From Paulinella micropora (taxonomy: Eukaryota; Cercozoa; Imbricatea; Euglyphida), in the NCBI GenBank assembly GCA_009731375.1, contig BJOX01000363.1, forward strand, positions 174,754 to 227,756: 53,003 bases of DNA. The letters are read 5' to 3'. Below the pieces are notes generated by a model. That model was not told the DNA's origin, did no database searches, and saw only the letters and a program-made list of their open reading frames with translations. Shown here piece after piece: positions 20,797 through 29,400 of this stretch. Both the position numbers and the translations under genes were made by a program. Position 1 is the first letter of the stretch. Each line of letters opens with the position of its first letter.

Positions 20797-20890
20797 GATA
20801 GGAGAGAAGAGAAGAGAAAAGAAGAGAAAGGAATAAGAAAAATTCATTTATTTATTTGTTTTCCTACTTTTTCTTCTTTTCATAATTTAG
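17745..20890. repeat. Mirrored (TATG)n/(CATA)n tract at the palindrome centre
   Basis: Long GTAT repeats to about 18,720 change to ATAC repeats, reach a (TA)15 run at 19,222-19,251, and then mirror. Embedded unique cassettes recur in order on both sides: a TTACCTGCATAAAAATGT + GATAGAGAAAAAGATAAAAT cassette (several copies), a CAGCCTTCGATTATG(T/C)(A/G)CGGAAAGCAATCATTATAC cassette (18,812; 18,960; 19,102 and mirrored 19,330; 19,438; 19,585), and CAGCAGGGTCTGTCCC (18,737 / 19,688). The array is thus a higher-order repeat of short unique cassettes separated by tetranucleotide spacers. All ORFs here (Met-Tyr-Val-Cys or Tyr-Ile-His-Thr repeats) are products of the microsatellite. Confidence 0.85.
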
Positions 20891-21545
<655 letters not shown>

Positions 21546-21872
21546 GAAGCAAGGGGCCAGTGCAGTCGGCAGAACGAATACAGACTGCTTGCTGCAGGAC
21601 CAAGGGATAATGGAGGACAGAGAAGCGTGTGTCGGAGTTGAACGTCAGAGAACAATGGAACCTCCTAACTAGGGGGAGCTGTGTTTTCACGAAATTTTCT
21701 CAGTTTTTTAGAGACTTTTATTGAGCATAAATTCACGCTTCCGGAGCAAGGGGGAGTAGTAAAAACAAGTTTAAATAAGTTTTCTATCAATAATATCTTG
21801 TTTTAATTATAGACTATTTTTTTGACCGGCTAGTACCGGAACCTATTTTTTTTGTCAAAATCAAGTTTGTTA

Positions 21873-22146
21873 TTGCTGTTGACATTCAAGACAACAAAAA
21901 AAATTGATTTTTCTGTTTTGGTTGGAATTTCAGTTTTGGTTGGAATTTTGATTTTGGGTGAAAATTTGAATTTTTCAAATTAAAGGCTATATTCGTCCGC
22001 AAAATATCGTAAATTTTCGCGAAATGTTACCGTTAAATTTGAAAATTTGAATTTTTGTCACAAAAATGAAAAACTGTCACAAAAATGAAAATCTGACACA
22101 AAAATGAAAAACTAATTTTTGTTGTTGTCTTGAATGTCAACAGCAA
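21873..22146. mobile_element. Small TIR element (MITE-like), 274 bp
   Basis: It begins TTGCTGTTGACATTCAAGAC and ends with the complement GTCTTGAATGTCAACAGCAA. The inverted similarity extends about 45 bp. The interior is AT-rich with ACAAAAATGAAAAACT repeats and no ORF. It is absent at the mirrored position of the left arm (near 16,790), which serves as the empty site. After a 10 N gap the preceding sequence TTTGTCAAAATCAAGTTTG is repeated, which may be an assembly overlap. Confidence 0.65.
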
Positions 22147-22156
22147 NNNNNNNNNN
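22147..22156. other. Assembly gap (10 N)
   Basis: It lies directly after the small TIR element. The 22 bp following it duplicate the sequence before the element, which suggests two overlapping contigs or a collapsed junction. Confidence 1.
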
Positions 22157-22679
22157 TTTGTCAAAATCAAGTTTGTTATTAATAAGTCCGAAGTGGTATT
22201 AATATTTTAATGACTAGAAGCCGTGACGTCCCACCGAAAGGATATTGCCTGCATTTTTACGTACTAGTAGCCTCCGAAGCTTAGAAAATCTAAGGAATCG
22301 TTTTATTTGCTGCCTACAGCGTAGAACAGGCCGGCATGGACTTTGACTTATTCAACTAAGCATGCGGCAGGGGGGGCGGGATGCAATGCACCCAGTGATA
22401 GCTAGAAGAAAAACTCCGTCGTTAATATATATTATACAACCAGGCGGCGCTACAACTGTTACTTTTACGCACTGTCATACTACCGTAATAAGTTAAGTTT
22501 GTCAGTAAGCACTGAGAACGGTCACGGTGACACCGTCACAAATTACTTTTATATGGGCAAGTTAGTGCATATATCATTATATATATCCGGGTAACAGTAA
22601 CTCAGGCAGGACGGCTCCCGGCTTTAACTTGATTTTTGAATAGTGTTTCAAATATTTACCATCCGATGATACTATCACT

Positions 22680-22916
22680 TGTAGGCATCACCCCCCGGAT
22701 AGCCGGTAAAAAGTATCTTTTCCTGGTGACAGGTGCACCAGCTTGTTTTTAAGTATTATTTGTCCGAATTGGACCTGATGCCATTTTATTCCTGGTCTGT
22801 TGCCGTTTTCCTTTTTGGCTTCACTGAGCTAATACAACGAGACATCATTCTCATTCTTGAGGACTGTGTTTGGTTGTATTACCGACTTTTTACGAGCTAT
22901 CGTTGGGGGCATTACA
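22680..22916 (+). repeat. 5' LTR
   Basis: It starts TGTAGGCATCACC and ends GGGGGCATTACA, with the usual TG...CA termini. It matches 33,058-33,294 except for T/C near 22,716 and A/T near 22,737. It is short for a Ty3 element of this size. It should contain the promoter and the start of the genomic RNA; no unambiguous TATA box is visible. Confidence 0.93.
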
Positions 22917-22918
22917 TT

Positions 22919-22936
22919 TGGAGTCCACATCACTAG
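22919..22936 (+). promoter_or_regulatory. Primer-binding site
   Basis: TGGAGTCCACATCACTAG begins two bases after the 5' LTR. The leading TGG is complementary to the 3' CCA of a tRNA, as in LTR retroelements. I cannot name the priming tRNA from the sequence alone. Confidence 0.6.
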
Positions 22937-23702
22937 GGTGATTTCTTTCTGCTTTGCCACACAGGCAACAGAGTGAATTTTCACTGACCTGTCTCACACG
23001 GGGACGTCAGACGAAAACAAATACTCCAACACAGCTCCCTCATAACTCTTTCACAAAACAAATAATTTGATTGGTCTCAAGCAGGTGTCTCGTACCCTCT
23101 AGCCCAATCAGTATCTGTGTGCTCACAAGGAGACATCAGATACAAACTCTCTGTCGTTCTTGCTGTTCTCACACAGAGACCAAGAAGAAGGAGGTGGACA
23201 GAAGAGTGAAGGAACACACACAAAACACAAACAAGCATAGGGACAGGAGCACAACACTCTACCCTTCTAGTTTGTGCATTTATCTGCATTATCTCACACA
23301 TACGTCAGAGTATTTTTGCAAATCTCTGATCGTTTTCTAAAGGTAGGTCTGAGAACCTATCCGACCGACTGTCGACTTCTCAAGGAGAGCTTTTCTAGCT
23401 TCTCTATTACTATCTGTGTGTAGGTCCAAGTGCCTCATACTAGATACAATATAGAAAAGAAGGAGGAGAAAGTAATCTGAGTAAGGAGAACAAGAAATCG
23501 GAGAAAGTCTCAAAGACTATTTTTCTCAAACAAAAACAAACATACAAACAGTGTTTCATAGAGGACAGGGAATCTTATCCTACCCTCTCTATTAGTTTCT
23601 CTCTTCACTAGTCAATCGACTGAAGGAGGAACAGAACACAAACGAACAAAAACCAAACATAGGAGCTGACACTGTCCTCCTGTTGATCACTACTACGACA
23701 TC
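22937..23702 (+). promoter_or_regulatory. Untranslated leader of the retrotransposon
   Basis: About 770 bp separate the primer-binding site from the gag ATG. There is no long ORF on the plus strand; one 89-codon ORF at 23,071-23,340 is unlike gag. A packaging signal is expected here but not recognisable. A CAG|GTAGGTCTGAG-like donor consensus occurs at 23,342, so splicing of the leader is possible. Confidence 0.5.
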
Positions 23703-26399
23703 ATGTCGACAGAGACCGCCGAAGTGAGTGAATTCTCGGAGGCAGATCAAAGAAGAGAAGAAGAAGAAGCAGGAGGAGGAGGAGGAAGAGGATTGAATGA
23801 AGGAGGAGGAGGAGGATTGAATGAAGGAGGAGGAGGAGATGAAGGAGTAGGAGGAGGAGTAGAAGAGGGCTGGGATGATGAAGGAAGATATGGAGGAGAC
23901 GAAGATGAAGGAGGATTTGAACAAGAAGAGACGGGAGGAGGAGGAGCATATGGTAATCCCTTACCACCTGCCTACACGGGAGGAGGAGGACGAAAAATGA
24001 TCGACTTGATTCATAGTGATGGAGAGGAGATCACAGTGGAGGAACAACAGTGGGTGCAAGACCACTATGACCTCACTAAAAAAGAGTTTGATAACAAGAT
24101 GGGGGTAGAGAAGGATACCTATGTGTGGATCCCTCAGGATCAAAGAAGAGAGAAAAGTCGTGCTAAAAAGGATGTCTATATCCTATTATCAAACACAGCA
24201 CAGCTCCTCGGCAAACTGGTCTCTGATCCAGAAGAGAGAAAGAAGATACAGCATATCAAGTTTGGGGACACACACACCCACCTTGAATTACTCGATGCTA
24301 TCTTTGGGGTGTACACTCAAACCCTGATTTGGGAACGTACATACGGCCCACGATGTGAGGGTTACCTCCAGTACACAAACCCAAGAGCAACGGCCAGATT
24401 CCTCGCGACTGGTCAGGAGGCAGTCGATGTAACAAAAATGAAGACCAATCTGGGTTCGAAAAACTCGAGTGGCATATTTCATTTTTTTACAATGGAAATA
24501 AAGGCCTTGGAGGAGGGGAAGGCAGAGATGGAAAAAAGCATTAAGGCAGCAGGAGAAACTCATCCTGTGATTGATGAGTTAGAGAAGACCGACAGAGTTC
24601 TGACCAAGATCAGACTGTTGATGGGTGCGTTACTGCACAAGGAGGCATGGAAGAGATGGATTCCTACCAAGGATCACTCTGTCCTTAAATCACTTAGTAA
24701 CGCACCACCGGTCGCCAACAAAGCAGGTGTTGACCAATATGTGGAGAAATATAATTTTCTCAGATCTGCTTCTGAATTGGTGGCCTTTATCACTCATGCT
24801 CAAAAGCTGGTGATATCTGAGAAGAAGAAGGCGAAAGAGAATGAGGAGTTCGAGAAGACGATGAGACTGGAAAGAATGAAAGCAAAAGTGAGTGGTGCAA
24901 AGACACACCCTCCGACATATTTGACCCCACCAGCTCCTGCCCCACCAGCCCCTGCACCCTCGGGCTCAACTACGGTGGTGGTCACAAACACGGAGAAGAA
25001 GGACAGACAGAACATCATAAATGCCTTCAAGGGGAAGAAAGGAGGAGTGGCAAGTCTCATGCTATATGCCAAGACGAGCTCAGACAAAGACTCTGATGCT
25101 TCGCTTTTGAGCAAGCTCAAAGAGATCAATGCCTGCATGAAGGCTTTTCCTTGCGACGAAACGCAGGAATACGAGGCCCTTGTTACTGTTTTTGACCAAT
25201 CTCTAGTCTCGGAGGGATTTGATCTGACACAGTACAAGTTTTTGAGAAAGAAGGAGGAGATTAAGAGAAACAATGCAACAGGCCTAGACGCTCAGTGTGA
25301 ACTGGCGGTGGCCACACTCATTTCATATTTTCAATCTCATGGATACCAGCATCTCTGCACTGGTACTCTCATAGGATTTGAAATCTTTGAGACAGTGGCG
25401 ATGAGTTTGAGGAGTGCTGTTGGCTTGGCGGCGACCCTTACGGAGGTAGTTTCCTCCTATGGGCTATTCTATGGCCGCAAGTCGATCATCCTCTATTTCT
25501 TTTCGGCGTTACACACAGTTAACCCGAGTAAGCTTACTCAGCTCATACAACAATGCTCGACGTTTAGCTCAGTGAAGTCCAAGAACTTCCTCGAGACACA
25601 CGTGTTCGAAAATACGGTTCAAAGCGTTGCTCCGTCAGCACTGTTTCAAGAAGTGATGAGTGCATGCTCAAACATGGACTCGCTCACGGAGGCACATACG
25701 GCACAGGCAGGCGGTGTACCTGTTGGCGCACAAGCCACGTACACAAACAGAGTTGCCGGTTGGAAGAGACAGAGAGAGCCAGACCTGAAGACCGCATGTT
25801 GGAGGTGGTTCGCGGGCTTGCAGTGTAAGGCACAGATGGAGAACAGAGACTGCTCTTTCAATCATGATAGGCAGAACCCAACAGCAAGGGCAAATTTTCT
25901 GAGCAGGACGGAAGGCAAGGAACCGGGCCTTTTCAATATGCTTCAGATTGCCGCTGTGAACGAAGGTTGGTATGCCAATATGTGTGATGATGAGGAGTTA
26001 CGAGAGGCAATCATTACCTACATGAAGAGGATGAAGGAGAAGAAGGAGGAAAGGGAGAGACAAAAGAACTTAAAGGCCTCTCAAAGAGGACGAGAAGGAG
26101 GAGCAGGAGCAGGAGGAGGAGGAGGAGGAGGAGGAGGAGGACGAGGACGAGGAACATGGAGAGGAGCCTCGAGGTGGCAGGGAACCCCTCAGAGAGGAAG
26201 AGGAGGAGGTCGGGGATATACCCCTTATGGAGGGAGAGCTGTTCGAGCTCCAGCCCCCCCACCCAGAGGAGGAGGAGGCTCGTGGGCAAGCTCCAACCCA
26301 AATTTCGGTCGAGCTCAGGCCTACAACACTGCCTCGGAGACCGATACGTCATCCTACCCGGACACTACTCAAGGTAATCGTTTCGAGGTGGTGGAATGA
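23703..26399 (+). CDS. gag: Gag polyprotein of the Ty3/gypsy element
   Basis: 898 residues from ATG 23,703 to TGA 26,397-26,399. Residues 18-100 are a Gly/Glu low-complexity region containing PPAY at 88-91, which has the form of a retroviral late-domain motif. Residues ~110-680 are mostly helical and correspond in position to matrix/capsid. A zinc-binding motif C699-x8-C708-x8-C717-x3-H721 takes the place of the usual CX2CX4HX4C knuckle and looks like a CCCH finger. Residues ~790-870 are an RGG/Gly-Arg box, expected to bind RNA. The protein is much larger than typical Ty3 Gag. It would form the particle and package element RNA. The stop is followed by an open frame into Pol. Confidence 0.88.
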   Translation: MSTETAEVSEFSEADQRREEEEAGGGGGRGLNEGGGGGLNEGGGGDEGVGGGVEEGWDDEGRYGGDEDEGGFEQEETGGGGAYGNPLPPAYTGGGGRKMIDLIHSDGEEITVEEQQWVQDHYDLTKKEFDNKMGVEKDTYVWIPQDQRREKSRAKKDVYILLSNTAQLLGKLVSDPEERKKIQHIKFGDTHTHLELLDAIFGVYTQTLIWERTYGPRCEGYLQYTNPRATARFLATGQEAVDVTKMKTNLGSKNSSGIFHFFTMEIKALEEGKAEMEKSIKAAGETHPVIDELEKTDRVLTKIRLLMGALLHKEAWKRWIPTKDHSVLKSLSNAPPVANKAGVDQYVEKYNFLRSASELVAFITHAQKLVISEKKKAKENEEFEKTMRLERMKAKVSGAKTHPPTYLTPPAPAPPAPAPSGSTTVVVTNTEKKDRQNIINAFKGKKGGVASLMLYAKTSSDKDSDASLLSKLKEINACMKAFPCDETQEYEALVTVFDQSLVSEGFDLTQYKFLRKKEEIKRNNATGLDAQCELAVATLISYFQSHGYQHLCTGTLIGFEIFETVAMSLRSAVGLAATLTEVVSSYGLFYGRKSIILYFFSALHTVNPSKLTQLIQQCSTFSSVKSKNFLETHVFENTVQSVAPSALFQEVMSACSNMDSLTEAHTAQAGGVPVGAQATYTNRVAGWKRQREPDLKTACWRWFAGLQCKAQMENRDCSFNHDRQNPTARANFLSRTEGKEPGLFNMLQIAAVNEGWYANMCDDEELREAIITYMKRMKEKKEERERQKNLKASQRGREGGAGAGGGGGGGGGGRGRGTWRGASRWQGTPQRGRGGGRGYTPYGGRAVRAPAPPPRGGGGSWASSNPNFGRAQAYNTASETDTSSYPDTTQGNRFEVVE

Positions 26400-26402
26400 C
26401 TG
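26397..26402 (+). promoter_or_regulatory. Candidate UGA readthrough site between gag and pol
   Basis: UGA CUG separates gag and pol in the same frame. There is no other stop between 23,703 and 32,213, and no in-frame ATG until 26,580. UGA followed by C, especially UGA-CU(A/G), is a known leaky context. In gammaretroviruses an in-frame stop is suppressed to make Gag-Pol, and the same strategy is inferred here. Confidence 0.7.
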
Positions 26403-29400
26403 GAGGGGGAAGAAGAGAGGAAGGAGAAGACTGTGAAGTTTAACCCTAAAGTCACAGTGCTTTCTAATGCTGTTGTGCAGACTGGGCCAACGCTTCCTCT
26501 ATGTGAAAACAAAGATGTGGGTACACAGAGACTGCAGCCCCAAGGTAGTCTCATACCCGTTCATACAGCACGGTTACCAATGATAACTGATGCAAATAGG
26601 AAGGCGAGACTTGCGATGGAGGCGAGGAGGCCAATGGCAGACGTATCGCCTCGGCCAAGCAAACAACCACGAACAGACTCAATGTCTACGGTCGCGGCGG
26701 GTGGCGAGCAAAAAGACAATGTGTGTACTCAAGTACCACAAGACAATGTCGCTCAAATAGTAAACGCACCAGTACCGCAGAATAATAAAAATGTTAATGA
26801 GGTGAAGCAGGAGGAGAAGAAGGAGGAGTTGAAAAACTTAGAGACAAGACTCCAAAATTTGGAACGTAAAGTTCTTGTTCTCGCAGCCAATATACACAGG
26901 CCCGATGCTCTGTGTTATACGGAACTTTATTGTGAAACATTGAAGACAATATTAAAAGTTGGTAATGATACGATGGCGAATATTAATATTGTCGGCAGGA
27001 AGTTTTTTAATCGATACCGGGACTGGGTGGACGGAAATATGAAAAAGTCAACGGGCACTCTCAAAGGAGTGAGCAGCCGGACGGATATCACGGGAATCAT
27101 CACACTGACCTTTAAATTGAAATCCGCACGAGTATACCGTATGGACCTCTATGTCGTCCCCGGTTACCACGGGTCAATATTACTATCGTATGACCAATTG
27201 GCTACGATGGGGGCTGTGATTGATTGCGCCGCACGGCGAGTGATATATGGAGTAAAAAGAGGAGAAGAGAACGATATTGATCCCTTCAACGCTACTGACT
27301 CTTATGAGGCTTATGAGCTGAGTCTAGCGACGGATCACAAAAAGATGGCCATCGCACATGAGGCACTTGAGGTGTACGTTCACCCCCATGTCGTAAGACC
27401 GGATGAACTGTCCTGGACCGACAATTGGGAATCCCAAGTGTGCACTGTCACAGTTCCGACATGCCATTGGGACAAAAAGTCTATTGATGACTTAATCGAG
27501 AAGCGAAAGGAGGAGATTATATGTGTCGCACAAAGAAGCCCGTCGTTGGCGAGATTCGCGGAAGGAGTAGGAACAGATGTCCATATTACTAACGGATACT
27601 GTTTCCATGCGAAAGTAGGAGAAGAAAAAAGGGAGGCGTTTGTACCAAGGAGAACGGGGCGAATCCCGGATACTCCACCAGAAACTATTAAAAGTTTTAT
27701 TACTGATTTCTGGGGTGACGAGCCCACGTGGCCGCGTTCACTGTCTGAAGTGAAGAAATGCTTACGGACTTTATTCGAAAATAATAAGCCGTATACTATT
27801 ATCCTGCCATATAATGAGAAGGCGATATGGGCGCAGGAAATAAGGGACCGGCTTATTGATCATCCTATACCGGTACCCTCTCGCAAGCAACAGCTAGTGG
27901 TGGCTTGTCGTATGGGAACTCGTGAGCAGAGCAGTGCATACAAGCGGAAGCTCAGAGACCTCGACAAGTTGAAATTGATACCGCAAGCATTCACATGCTT
28001 TGATGGTTTTTACACCCGTAAAGCTCCTTTGCAATACGCGAGACTCATTGACATGCTGGTGGAGCTCGGTAAAGATGATGAGCCGGACACGGTCACGTAT
28101 GAAAAGACGGGCCTAGATGATGTCTCGGAAGAGGACTTAGGCTTGGAGGAGGACAGAGAACCCCTCAAGCAGCATAAGCAGATGTCTGATGAAGATTTTC
28201 AAGAGGCGGCGCGGAAAATATTGGAAGAAGGAGTAGGCACGGAGAAGGAGAAGGAGCTTTTAAAAGCCAAATTAGAGGCGAACAAGGAAATTTTTGACCC
28301 TCCACATGCAGGTGGTGTCAAGCCTGAAGATTTCACTGCGGTTATTTACAAAATACCGGGTGCGGAGCCGTCACCGGCACCACGAAGGGCGAATTTGAGT
28401 ATACATGAGGCGAAGATAGCGGAGGAGCTAGCAAGACAGCTGCTCAATGAGGACTTTATTGAGAGATCAACATCCTCAATAGTCTCACAACCGAGAATAG
28501 TGCCGAAGCCAGGAGGAGAATGGCGCCTGACAGTTAACTATGCTCGTGTTAACAAGGTGCTGGAGGAAGAGAGAAATCCTCTCCCGACATTAGAAGAAGG
28601 AAGGAGAGTACTGCGGAATGCAAAATTCTATTCGGTCATTGACCTTAAGAATGGCTTCTGGCAGATACCACTGGAGGAAAAGTCCAGATGGCTGACGGCG
28701 TTTGTGGTGGGTATGGAAATATACCAATGGAAAGTGCTTCCGATGGGCCTCAAGCAAGCCCCAGGACTTTTCCAGAAGGCGATGCAGAAGATGTTGAGCA
28801 GTCAGTACGATGATTTGTCTGACGGTGGCTTTATGAGAAGGCGGGGACAGAAGGCGGGAGAATATGCATTTTGCTATATCGATGACATTATCGTATACTC
28901 TAACACAATGGAGGAGCATATCGATCATTTGTCCGATATATTCAGGCGCATCGGAGCTTTTGGCCTGAAGTGCAATCTAAAGAAGTGTCAACTTGCCAAG
29001 ACGAGTGTGACATACTTAGGGTACGAGATCTCCCATAATCGAGTCTCGATATCCAAAGAGAAGAGGGAGGAGATTATGAATCGACCGATACCGAAGAACC
29101 GCACTGAATTGCACTCATTCCTTGCGATGGCGCAATACTATAGCCAGTTTATACCCGATTGGGGTGCAACACGGGCTAAAGTGGAGAAAATGATAGATTT
29201 TGGAGACTTTGAGAAGTGGGACGAAGAGGCTTTGCAAGCGTTTCATGCGCTCAAAGATCTCATTTACAAAGACCCGAAAGACGGAGGACTGGTGTTAACG
29301 ATGCCCGACTTTACGAAACAATTCGTAGTCGATACAGACGCATCTAAGTTTGCGATTGGGGCTGTATTACAACAAGAGGATGAGGAGAAGAAATTACGCC

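Larger units (their letters stand above)
21546..22679. other. Non-coding inner part of the right palindrome arm
   Basis: No gene recognised. It mirrors 16,280-17,100 of the left arm and contains one extra element (21,873-22,146). Blocks such as TGACGGTGTCACCGTGACC and the C-run/G-run pair confirm the homology. It ends at the 5' LTR. Confidence 0.6.
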
